From Verrucomicrobiaceae bacterium (lineage in GTDB: Bacteria; Verrucomicrobiota; Verrucomicrobiia; Verrucomicrobiales; Akkermansiaceae), in contig JAIYDP010000120.1 in NCBI GenBank assembly GCA_027487435.1, positions 26,988 through 90,987 of the forward strand: 64,000 nucleotides of DNA. Direction: 5' to 3'. Below are positions 43,829-53,857 of this stretch, in pieces. Position 1 is the first letter of the stretch, and the number at the start of each line of letters is the position of its first letter. The translations under genes and the position numbers were made by a program. Below the pieces are notes generated by a model. That model searched no databases. It worked only from the letters and a program-made list of their open reading frames with translations, and was not told where the DNA came from.

Positions 43829-45116
43829 CAGCCGAGGGCTCAAATTTGCCGAACGTGAACATCCTTTTTCAGTTTTGCATCACAAGGAAATGAGTGGACT
43901 GATGCTTATGTCGTGGGTGTCATTGAAACCTCAAGACGATTCAAGTGTGGGATTCGTCAGCGCTGCTTTCCATCAGTGTCCTCTAGTTCACTTTGTGGCT
44001 CTGATCTTAGCATTGCGTAGGAAGAAACGATGAAAACGGTCAGTAGGTCACCAACAAAAGGTCGAGTTAACAGAGGAATGTGAAGTCAACAACCTTTATT
44101 GACGATGCCATGCTTTACCATTGGCCTCGAGGCTCAGTCTCGCCTTTTCCTTTCATTTTTCCCGAACATAGTTAGGGATCAAACAGGAGAGTCATCCTCG
44201 CCTCGCTGAGGTGAAAATCAACATAGAGTGTCAAAAAGAAAATCGAAAACAAAGAGAAGCAAGTGACGTGACGATGCGCAAGCTGCAGCAACAAATCATG
44301 GAGATTCAGACATAAACTAATGAGCTAAATTTCCTTTGACATTATTGTTTATGTTGACATCATGTTCGATCATTGTTTGTGTCGTTTTTTATGTGCTTTT
44401 CTACTACATTATGCTTACCTTTGCTTTGATTACTCTATGAGAAGTCGCACGATGATGGTACGTGCAGATTTTATGATTAGAACTCGCTGGCATTGTGATG
44501 ATTCTAAGTGCTGAGACGATTTCGTCACAGTGACGACACAAGGCCGAATCTGAGTGCTTAAGCGAGCTCGTCGTGTGATGGCAAGTGTCTTCCATCCATT
44601 TAGACTGTTTGTCTGATTGCAAAATCTGAAAAGTTCGAGCAAGAGCGTTTTTATCTCAACTCGTGAATAGGAAAACAGCTTTAAGTGGCTTGGTTTCTAG
44701 TATGCTTGCAATCCACTGAATGCTGACTGGACTTGGACCCAATGATTAATGTGACGGGGTCGGAATTTTCTCAAAATTCAAATGGCAAGGACGAAGGACA
44801 AATTTGCCGACGTGTGTTGCGATAGCCACTTTCAAATGCTCTTTCAATTTCTTCCCATGCACACTCTCGTCAGGTGTCAAAATTTTGTGGGATACTTCCG
44901 ACCTCATCAACTTTGACAAGTCAGAAAAAAATGACAACCACTTACCTTTGCCGTTTCGTTCTAAGGCTGCATGCCTTCTTCAGTATAGGTTTGTTTTTAT
45001 TTGAATCCTTGGGTGTCTTTGTTGCGCTTTTCACGCACTAGAAATCTCTATTGCTTCTATTCCTCTATCCAGATTTCGCTTGAGCCTGATACGCCTTTTT
45101 GATTTGACACGAGGGA
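43829..45116. other. Gene-poor region, the largest gap in the window
   Basis: About 1.3 kb lacks any recognisable protein gene. A weakly coding-like plus-strand stretch at 43885-44010 reads FASQGNEWTDAYVVGVIETS in one frame, but no start or splice partner could be placed. The rest (44040-45110) is A/T-rich relative to the flanks and contains a box C/D snoRNA candidate at 44490-44557. It may also hold the promoter of the LEUNIG-like gene. Confidence 0.45.
44490..44557 (+). ncRNA. Candidate box C/D snoRNA
   Basis: Within 68 nt the order is terminal stem GCAT (44490-44493), C box GTGATGA (44495-44501), D' box CTGA (44511-44514), C' box GTGACGA (44530-44536), D box CTGA (44550-44553) and stem GTGC (44554-44557). 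GTGC pairs with GCAT (three Watson-Crick pairs and one G-T). Spacing fits a box C/D snoRNA that guides 2'-O-methylation. The sequence before D', TTCTAAGTG, could pair with ACTTAGAA, which I recall in a conserved part of large-subunit rRNA. The target of the D-proximal guide is not recognised. It lies in an otherwise empty intergenic region. Confidence 0.4.
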
Positions 45117-47582
45117 ATGTTTACTTCTGACAGGACAATGTCTCAAGCTCAAAAGCCTCTTAATCAGCCTGGTGCTGCAAGGGGCGCAGATCCTGCTGAA
45201 ACAAGGTATCTCTCTATTTCAAGACCTCTTACCTCTTTCAGGTTGCAGATTTTCATTTATGATTACTTCATGAAGCGAGGATTGAGACAATCTGCCGATG
45301 CACTTTTATCCGAAGCTAACATCGCGAACGAGACAATGCCGATAGAGAGAGATGGAAGTTTGCTCCAAGAATGGTTCACCATCTTTTGGGACGTGTACTT
45401 TCAAAGATTATCTGCATTTTCGCGGTCCAATGCGCCATCTGGTCCGCCTCAGCCTCAAGCACCTGTGCAGACCCACCCACTGCAAGGTCAACCTCAGAAT
45501 GGTTTAGAGCGTTGTATCTCGCTCTGATGTGTCTCCAGAGAGAAAGAGTCAGCCAGCCCCTCAAGCCATGTATCCTGGAATGGACGATCCATCTAAGGTC
45601 CATATGATGTCCCCAACCCTCTAATAGGGACAGGCAGCTGCTAGAGTGTCTCAGATGCAACAAGATATGAGTCAATTGAATCCGTTTGTTAGGTGGTTGT
45701 TGAAGTCTAACTCGGAAGAAACTCTGTCGCTGGAATGATGATGCAAGGCGGTCCGGTATGCTTCAACTTTTGCCCTGTCCCTTACCCGCTAGAACGACTG
45801 GAACCAGGCTCGTCAGAATGTTTGGGCGTTTTTTGACAGGGTTTGACGCCTCCAGTTTGGGAAGCCTGTTGCGACCAACGGAGGTGCTGCTCAGATGTCC
45901 CAAGCGTTGGCTGCTCAGGCCTCTCAGCAAGGCACCAATCGTCTCTTTCATTTGTCTTTCGCCGGAGGCAATCCCCCGAAAGGGTCAGGTCAGCCCACTG
46001 TGCCTGGGCAAATGCAATCCCAAGTGCAGGGCCAGATGCCTCCGCAGATGCCAAGCCAAATGACTGGTAACTATCGGAACCCTTCGAATATGTTCAACAT
46101 CTCCGGCATCTCAGACATTGAGAGCTTTATTTCGACAGGCAGCTCCGCTGCTGGGCAGCAAGAGTCGGTCTTAGCGCCAAACAAATTAATGGGTTCTCCT
46201 TTCCCAAGCCAAGAGGATCCCCTGTTTCAATTTGGAAACTCGGTCATGCCCCAGGTTTGAAGAAACGGGTGTTGTTTGAGATTGCAGTCCAAGCAGCAGC
46301 AGCAAGGCCAGCAAATGCAACAAGGCGGTGGTGCGGCGAAGTCGCAGATGCATGCGTCCATGGGAGGCCCTCCACAGTTTGACCAGAGCTTCATGGGCCG
46401 TCAAGACTTGTCACATCCGAGTGACACTTCCGTGGGGATGTCCACGCGTGCCCCTCTTATCATGTAGGAGTTGCTGCCCCCAGATGCCGACTACAGCGAA
46501 TCCATGCATGATGACGTCTTAAACTCCCTCTTTCAAGGAGATGGCGAGGATTCAGACATGCGGGGTTTTCTGAGTGGCGACGTTGATTCGAACGGTGCCC
46601 GATTCCCATCTACTTCCTCACCTCCCAGGATCGGGTGTCCTCCAATCCGTAGCTACGCTGCAAGGCCACACTGACAAGGTTTCGTGCTGCTCGTTTTCTC
46701 GAGATGGCATTTTCCTTGCTACCGGTGGCCATGACAAGAGCGTGTTCGTGTTCAACACGAGAAACTACAGCGTGTTTCGGACCTTTTTGGGGGCCCACAC
46801 TTACGCTGTGACCGACGTCGCCTTTTCCAAACGGACAAATACAATCGCTTCCTGCTCCCTCGATAAGACGATCCGGCTTTGGGATCTGGAGCGAGAGCGT
46901 GACGCGGGGCAGCTCCTGAGCACCCCTGCACCTCTAAATTCGATCGACTTTCACCCCGACAGAGACAATGTGCTTGCCTCGTCGGACGCGTCTGGGGACC
47001 TCCGCTTCTGGGACTTGACCCGCGCCCAATTGATTCACGGCATGAGGGGCGCGTTGAAACACGTCCGATTCGAACCCAATCGTGGCATGCTACTTGCGGC
47101 TGCGCATGAAGCGAGTGTGAATGTCATTGATGTCGACAATTCTAGAAATGTTCATACTCTTGTCGGACACACGAAGCCCGTCGTGTTCGTGTCGTGGTCG
47201 CGTGATGGGAGGCTGGTGGCGTCGGCGTCAGAGGATAGCGTTTGTCTTCATTCAATGATTCTAACGGCCCCAGGTCCGTGTTTGGGATTGCATCACGGGC
47301 CAAGTGTCTGCGGTCTACACGGCCACTTCAGGGAACAGATTCTGTTGTTGCTCTTTTCTGGGAGGGTCCAACGAATCTGTCCTTGCCATTGGTGGGTATG
47401 AAAACATTGATCTGTGGGACTTCAAGAACCAGCACGTTGAATCTCTTCAAGCACACTCCGGTTTGAAGCGACGCCTCATGCCCATTGACCCTCCAGGCTT
47501 GGTGACATCGCTGTGCCAGTCGCCAGCGTCAGGTTACTTAGCGTCCGGCAGCCAGGACATGACGGTGAAGTTGTGGAGGTAG
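45117..47582 (+). CDS. LEUNIG-like transcriptional co-repressor (LUFS/LisH + Q-rich + WD40)
   Basis: After MSQAQKPLNQPGAARGADPA and a 36-nt intron, LQIFIYDYFMKRGLRQSADA and later LLQEWFTIFWDVYFQRLSAF form a LisH-containing LUFS domain, as in plant LEUNIG and SSBP-binding proteins. The middle is rich in Gln, Met, Pro and Gly. The C-terminus is a WD40 propeller: VATLQGHTDKVSCCSFSRDG, FLATGGHDKSVFVFN, ASCSLDKTIRLWDLERE, HTLVGHTKPVVFVSWSRDGR and LASGSQDMTVKLWR at the end. LEUNIG-type proteins recruit histone deacetylases and Mediator to repress transcription, with DNA contact through partners. Several short introns lie in the Q-rich part. The start is either 45117 or 45138. Confidence 0.82.
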
Positions 47583-47720
47583 CCTGATTTAGTATTTAAT
47601 GCGTCCTGTACCAATTGTAGAATACATCAAAGACATTGCGCAGAGCCGCTCCTTCCGCCATGTCGCATTGTTCTTTCAAAGAAAGGACATTTCAGCTCAC
47701 GCCCACGAGTCGTCCCGGTT

Positions 47721-48667
47721 TCAGACGGGTGGGTTGATGCTCGCCAGCAACGAAGCAACCTGCCTCTGAACGACGCCACTGCGCTCGTCCAATCGATGGC
47801 CCAAGAAGGCAAACGCCAGCGCCTTCACGTGCGCAGGCGTGACAAATTCGTACCCATCAATGACAGCAGAGGACCTGAAGGGCATGAGAGAGTGCAATTG
47901 CGAGTAGCACTTGACGGCCTCTTCAAACTCGATACTTGCAAGAGGACCAAGCAATCTTTTGTCTGCAATGAGCTGTCTTGCGTGAATGACGATGTCTCGG
48001 ATGTAATGCTTGACGTCGATGACAAGAAAGACTTTTCGAATGGCCTGAGCCCAGAGTGCAATGGTCTGACGATGTCATGAATTCGCGATCGGGCTACTTC
48101 TTCATTCAAAGGTGGATGCTTTGGCTGATACGAAACCGAAGACGAGAGAGAGCATCGACTGGGGGGCAGGGTGAGGGTGCTCGAAGATGGGAAAACCTTC
48201 GAAGGAGTGGGTGGACAGCTTGCGGAGCGGTCGCGAGCAAAACGACGCAATGTGGTAGATTGAGAGACTCAAACCAGACTATGCACTACTACATTAGGGG
48301 GGGGGGGGGGCCTTGAACTGCACCTCTCTAGCAAACAAAGCCGCCGCTTCGTCCAGCTCATCGACTTCTTCAATGACGACCAAGTTCATGAGGCTGCAGT
48401 AAGTTGCGCTGCGGTGCAGTCTTACTGGCCCTTCACATCGAATTGAGATATTCGTATCAAGTCGCTCTCGAAAACAGCCGGGTCCACAGCCGTTGTCAAA
48501 ATAACTTGAGCGGGCAACGACAAGGAGACACGCTGAGTCCTCAGACAGAGGGGGGCTGCAGTAACTTGAATGAAGCTTGCTGCGCTTGGCGACTCAATCA
48601 TCATCGTCAGCCTGTTCAAGCAACAAGAGGCAAGTGAAATGGTGAACTCGTCCAATTTTACATTCAT
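47721..48667 (-). CDS. Small protein with AAA+ lid-like C-terminus, unrecognised
   Basis: MNVKLDEFTISLA begins an exon with LSLPAQVILTTAVDPAVFES and LIRISQFDVKG. A 32-nt intron leads to LMNLVVIEEVDELDEAAALF and AREVQFK. After a C-tract intron near 48295-48311 come ALWAQAIRKVFLVIDVKHYI, RDIVIHARQLIADKRLL, and VIDGYEFVTPAHVKALAFAF, which precedes LGHRLDERSG. The last part resembles the C-terminal lid of MoxR-type (or MCM-type) AAA+ ATPases, where V-T-P-x-x-V-K and HRL are common. No Walker A or B motif is visible upstream, so it would be a lid without an ATPase core. The identification is weak. Confidence 0.4.
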
Positions 48668-48698
48668 TATCCAGGTAACCTTAAATTTGAACGCCCGA

Positions 48699-50079
48699 TC
48701 AGTCAGACGACTCTGAGTCGGAATTCACGTGGCCATGGGAACCCCTGAAAGCTGTGGTTTGCGCTTGCACAATGGCGCCATCATCATCGATTGATACTTT
48801 CTTTGTTTTCTTTCTCCTCGGTCTCGTAATGGGCGCTTCCACAGAATTCGTGCTGTCTGTGCTGCCCGACTCGTCTTTAGAAGAATGAGCAGGCAACGCG
48901 TGTGGCACTGCTGCTACACACTGAGATAGCCTTCTCGCATTGGCTTCAGACGCGATTGTCACAAACGACGGGCCAGGCCAATTCTCGGGAGAGTGCGGAT
49001 CGGCGTGTTCATCTCCAAGAGCGAGCGCGAGCTTGTCTTGCCACACTCTGTCGAACACCCCGAACTTCCCCTGGCCTCCAATGAGCTGCATGAGACGGTC
49101 ATCGTGCTGACTGAACATGTACGCAATTACCTCCTCAAGAGGGAGTGCGGGCGCCCGCCTTGACGTTGCAGCGGCCGTCACGGTTCTCCGAGCGAATGTG
49201 GCTTCAAGCCCGTCGATCATTTCGTTCAAACTCTCCATCACAGACGATTTGGCATCAAGAACTTGGAAGAGCTCCTTCTCGTTCAATCTCTCCTTTTTAA
49301 ACTTCTCCGCGGCCTTTTCCACAAACTCCGACTGGACCCTTTGCTTTATCCGAGTCATTGACTTCCCCTCAACCCAAGAAACGCGGACGAGCAGAGCCTC
49401 TGTCTCTGCGAGAGTGACCAAGCCATCGTTGTCCTTGTCAATCAAGCGAAAGAGGAGCCGCATGCGGACTCTATCTCGCAGGCAGAAAGCAAACAGAGCT
49501 TTCATGACAAGAAACTCACTATCCAGTTAGACGCGGTCAAAGCGAGAAAGCACACCGAAAGCCCATGGCCCGGTCTTGGTCCGTGTCGAAGAAATCAAAG
49601 ATCTCCCTGTATCTCTTGTCCGCGGCGACTGACGTGAAGGCCTTTGCAAACTCAGCGGAGTGGATCAGCTTGTCCGCGTCGCTATCGATTCTTTTGAATT
49701 GCACCAACCCCGCAACGACGTCTTTGTCTCGCAGCCGCAACAGCTCTTGAATGATTTGGACGACTCGAAATTGCAGCTTAACCTGATCTGGCCCACCATC
49801 GAGGTGCGGCGAATCCTGTAGCATGTGTCAGCAAGAGCTGCGAGAAATGATAAAAATGGCGCATACGCTGATGCTGGTCGAGCCCCTTTTGATTGCCTTC
49901 TCCTTCGCAATCGCCTCCTGGTACCGCCTCTCCAGCACGACCGCATCCAGCAGCCAAACCTGGCGGATTTCCTCCGACCTGCTCGCCACTGACCCTCTTG
50001 GACGTATCTCATCGCCGTTTGTAGAGTCCTTCCGCCCCCGTGCAGCGTTGACTGCATCTCGAGAGGGAGATGAGCCCAT
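48699..50079 (-). CDS. EF-hand protein with possible N-myristoylation signal
   Basis: The first ATG in the open exon gives MGSSPSRDAVNAARGRKD; Gly2 and Ser6 fit an N-myristoylation signal. A charged helical region follows (EEIRQVWLLDAVVLERRYQE). After short introns there are EF-hand-like loops: RIDSDADKLIHSAEF (Lys-rich, partly degenerate), FFDTDQDRAMGF, and the canonical LIDKDNDGLVTLAETEALL. The C-terminal 120 residues are Ser-rich and basic (PRRKKTKKVSIDDDG), ending DSESSD. The layout (acylated N-terminus, EF-hands, disordered tail) suggests a membrane-associated calcium sensor. Whether it belongs to the calcineurin B/CIB groups cannot be decided. An alternative start further upstream through a longer intron is possible. 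Confidence 0.62.
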
Positions 50080-50594
50080 GAAACTGAAATCAAACAAACA
50101 GGGTTGTTGTTTAGCAGCCAAAAATAGATGTGACCATCCCATCAAATAGGGCAGAAGTTTGTTGAGTTGATTTACATCAATTTCAACAAAAGAATGTATG
50201 AGGAATTCCTTCCCTTCCACAGGAAGCTTGGAAATGGCGTACAACGCTGTTTTGGGTCGACAACCTCAAAAAAACACTCACACTTGAGACTCACAGCCGT
50301 CACTGGCAGCAGAGCATAAGAACATCTCAAACAGAAATCAAGGAGCAGAAGTTTTTGATGACGGACGATAAAAGATGTAGGCGTCTCCTGCTTCCTCTCA
50401 GGCAAAGCATTTTTTTTGGCGAAATCTGGCGTTGCTGCATTCGAAGATAAACTAGATCAATCTCTACAGTGCAAGAAAACCCTCGAACTCAGCAACTTGT
50501 GCAAGCCTGGGCATACTTCGATTATTTTATTTTTTGAAAAGCTTACAACGGCTAAAAGAATTGGTGATATAGTCAGAAGTACCAATTAGAAGGA
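50080..50594. other. Intergenic region between divergent EF-hand and PP2C genes
   Basis: Around 515 bp contain no supported gene. A minus-strand open stretch (LPVEGKEFLIHSFVEID) ending in a good GTAAAT donor near 50170 could be a 5' exon of the EF-hand gene, with an intron to a TTTCAG acceptor at about 50085. I could not find its start codon. The right half is A/T-rich (for example 50521-50540). Confidence 0.35.
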
Positions 50595-51867
50595 ATGAGG
50601 AAGACTGCTGCGCGGTCGGTGCTGTTCTTGTCAGTCTGTTCTGCGTTTTCGACGTCGCATTTGAAGCTAAGTGAGTCGTCTGCTCAGAAGTACCCAAAGT
50701 CCGTCTTCTTCCATCAGATTGCCGCCAACTCTCCGGCGACGGAGGATCGGTTCGATTTTGATGTGTGCGACGGCAACAAGCTGCTGGCTGCAGTTTACGA
50801 TGGACACGGAGGATCGCTGTGCTCTCAGTATCTCAAGGAGAATCTTGTTGCACACATCAAGAGCAATCTCGGCTCGAGCACGTTTGCAAGCGTTGCAAAG
50901 GCAAGCTTCTTGGACATCGATGACAGTTTCAAATCGTTTCTCCGGCCTCAATTCTTAGCAAAGCGTTGATCGTGCTCACTCAGAATTTAACCCAAGTAGC
51001 GTCTTTGAATTCAAACGGGAGCTGCGCAATTGTCGCTTGTGTCGACGGCTCGACCGTCACTGTTGCCAACGCTGGTGATTGCAGAGCCATCTTGGGCATT
51101 CTGTCATTTGGGCGGTCGTGCGGACTTACTTCCGCAGCGCAAGCGACGGGACTGTTTCTGTGCAACCTCTCAGCAACGATCACAACGCGAGGTTAAACAG
51201 GCCTTTGCCTGCTGACGGACCAGAGTGGCCGCCGAGAAGTCTAGGCTGGCCTCCATGCATCCTGGCGAGGACGACATTGTTGTGTAAAATGCGCATTGTC
51301 GGTCGCCTCACTCCGCAAGCTGCAAGAGCGCGACAGCTTGCTACGTGAAGGGCAGACTGCAGCCAACAAGGAGCTTTGGAGACTTTTACCTCAAAGTCGA
51401 AGAGTTTAACGGACCTCCGGGTCGTGCTGTGCGAACGAAATACACGCCGCCATACATTACAGCAGAGCCGGAAGTGACCGTGGTTGACATCTCGAGCGAA
51501 ATCAAGGCTAAGAAGAACGTTGTGCTGATTTTGGCCTCTGACGGTTGGTTCGCCTCTTCATTACTAACAGCTCCAGGGCTTTATGATGAAATGAGCAACG
51601 AAAGTATTGCCCAAAGAGCATACTGGGCCTTGTCTCGTGGAGAAAATCCATCAGAGTACATTGCCAACGAGGCTATCAAGAAAGTACATGCCGGACTTAG
51701 TAAGGTGTTTTCTAGTCGCGAATTAATCGGGGGCAGTAGAACAATATGGCAACGAAAGAGCCGCGAGGATCATAGCGCAGACTCCCGCAAGGAACATCCA
51801 TGACGACATAACAGTTGTCACGGTCGTGTTACACGAGCAATTTCCTTTTCGAATTTCTCGCTTGTAG
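50595..51867 (+). CDS. PP2C-family phosphatase, pyruvate-dehydrogenase-phosphatase-like
   Basis: A hydrophobic, basic N-terminus (MRKTAARSVLFLSVCSAFST) could be a mitochondrial or secretory signal. PP2C motifs follow in order: ANSPATEDRFDF (acidic metal-site region), LLAAVYDGHGGSLCSQYL (metal-binding Asp and Gly), NGSCAIVACVDGSTVTVANA followed by GDCRAI, LQPTRSFGDFYLKVEEFNGP, KKNVVLILASDG, and DDITVVTVVLHEQF near the end. The LQPTRSFGD form with a following aromatic/basic stretch is closer to PDP-type phosphatases than to plant PP2Cs. It would remove phosphate from Ser/Thr, for example on pyruvate dehydrogenase. The exon between 51120 and 51350 is only partly resolved. Confidence 0.78.
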
Positions 51868-51910
51868 AATTATTTTGTACAAAATACCTTTTGTTAACTT
51901 GTAACGGAAC

Positions 51911-53794
51911 ATGGAAACTGCAGAAGTTGACGCCCCTGAGCCCCCTGTCCCGGCTGAGGCTGAAGGCATTGCTCTCGAAACAGAAGAGACACAGCAGCAA
52001 ATGTCAGAAACTGTCGAAAAAGCGGAGGAAAGTGGGCAGGTCGAACCTGAATCAGAAGACAAAGGAAACATGTCGCTGCAGGATGATGCAACACGAGATG
52101 GGCTTCAAGAAGGCGCGCCTCAGCCCTCTGCGGATGTCGTTCAATACAACGATAACAATGAAACTTCTGTTCTGTCTGATGTCGCGCCGGTACACTGCAT
52201 TTTTCATTTCTTAAAGGTTAGGCTGATGAGGGTGTCCATGGCGAATCTGTTGTAGAAAGTGTGGCCGAAACTGCTGTTGAGGCTGTGGTAGAGACGGATG
52301 ACGTCGAAGAGTCTTCAGAATCCCATCACTTTGGAAATGCAGAGTCAAAAGTCATTGTCGTCATGGTCGAATTGGGTCTGCATGTTCCTTCTCCATCTAA
52401 CTTCCGCAGCTCCAAATCTTCCGAAGAAAAAAGTTATTGTGTCTGTTGTTTCTGAGGCGCCCCGCAAGGCGTTTGTTGGCGGATATCGCCACAAGAAGAC
52501 TGGCGTCGAGTACCACCATGCGTTTTCACAGACAGAGCGGCCGAAGAAAACTGAAGCTAAAGAGGTTCTACATGCAGATATTTGTCTTACTCCGTCTAGG
52601 TTCTGCCTCGGTTTACTCGGGAGACTCAGACTGCCGTCGTGCAGCAAAGCTCGGTGCAGAGCTATCGAGAGTATGGGACTCAAATGGTTGGGTTCTTCAG
52701 TTCTTGCCGTCTCATTGTGCAGAATCGTTCAGATTTGACGCAGGAGGAGCATTTTGATTATTTGATCGCCCCAAGACCTTACATGGACTCGGCTACGGTA
52801 GAGGAGCTTCGTCTTAAGCACGCTGTAGTCATCCAGTGCTATGCAAGGGGGATGTTCGCTCGTACGGAGGCTAGACGCTTGCGTCAGGATCTTCGGGATG
52901 GTCGAATCAACGTTGTCGAGGTGTGGGATGATCTGGCATGACTTACCCAACAGGAAGAGAAACGGAGGCGTGAAGAGAAGGAGGCGCGTAGAGGTCGAGA
53001 AATTGACAGGCGAATGCATCCGAAGAGCACCATGGACTTTGAGATTCTGTACAGTGAGCTGGAGCGATGGAGATTGCAGGAGATAGATCGAATTCATGCT
53101 CTCCAGGCTTCAGACGCAGACAAGAGGGCCCTCTTGTACCAGACCTTGCTGAAGGAGGTCAAGCTTGTTCAGACGATAGACAAATTGAAGGCATCAGCAG
53201 CATCTGATGCGCGGCAGCAAAAGATTGGGAAAGTCTTACAGCAGATGGCGTCGTCAAAGAAATGGGAGATGTCTGATGGAACTGTGACGCTAGTGGATAC
53301 TCCTGAGACTATTCGGGCGCAACAACTGGCGGAGTTGTTTGAGGTTGCCGGTCGAGCTTGTCGTATTCACACCTCAGACGCTGACACAAGCACGGCCCTC
53401 CATTGATGAAAGGCTAGATATCCTCCTTCGAGTCAAGTGGGCAGTCAAAGTATGTAGTACGCTCTTGCTCTGATCTTGTAGGAGTATGACGTAGCGCTGA
53501 CACGAGAACTAATCGAACTGATCGACCGCGAGGCTGACTTGCTGAACCGAGGAAGATCCGATAAGAGCTTGGAAGGGCTGCGGAAGAGGATTAAGAATCT
53601 TTTCTTGGCATTTGTCACGGATCCTCAATTCAATCCTGAATCTGCAAGATACCGGAAAGCAAATACTCATCGCTGCTGTATCTGACTTCATAGAAACCAG
53701 TGGAATCTACTGCCCACAAGCCCTCAGGCAATGGAACTTCCAAATTGGTTGGAGTGATGACTTCACTTGCTCAAAAACTGTGAGTGCTGTGTAA
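51911..53794 (+). CDS. IQUB: IQUB homologue (radial spoke, IQ motif protein)
   Basis: An acidic N-terminus (METAEVDAPEPPVPAEAEGI) leads to KKVIVSVVSEAPRKAFVGGY, then RHKKTGVEYHHAFSQT, a block typical of IQUB. AVVIQCYARGMFARTEARRL is an IQ motif for calmodulin. Then come RRREEKEARRGREIDRRMHP, FEILYSELERWRLQEIDRI, and LLKEVKLVQTIDKLKASA. WEMSDGTVTLVDTPETIRAQ, RLDILLRVKWAVKEYDVALT, ELIDREADLLNRGRSDKSLE and FVTDPQFNPESARY complete the series, all in family order. Mammalian IQUB sits in radial spoke 1 of motile cilia. A ubiquitin-like domain is not evident at the N-terminus. The end is uncertain: the family's C-terminal zinc-ribbon part is missing, and reading may continue by splicing into the LRR gene. 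Confidence 0.82.
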
Positions 53795-53857
53795 TTGTAC
53801 CCTAAACATCCAAAAGAATAACTCTAACGTAGCTTTTAGATAACTGCTTCAAAGGAG

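Noticed and set aside
43824..44033. Short plus-strand frame (LMLMSWVSLKPQDD)
   Set aside because: It has no ATG at its start, no family, and competes with an equally plausible frame; not supported as a gene.
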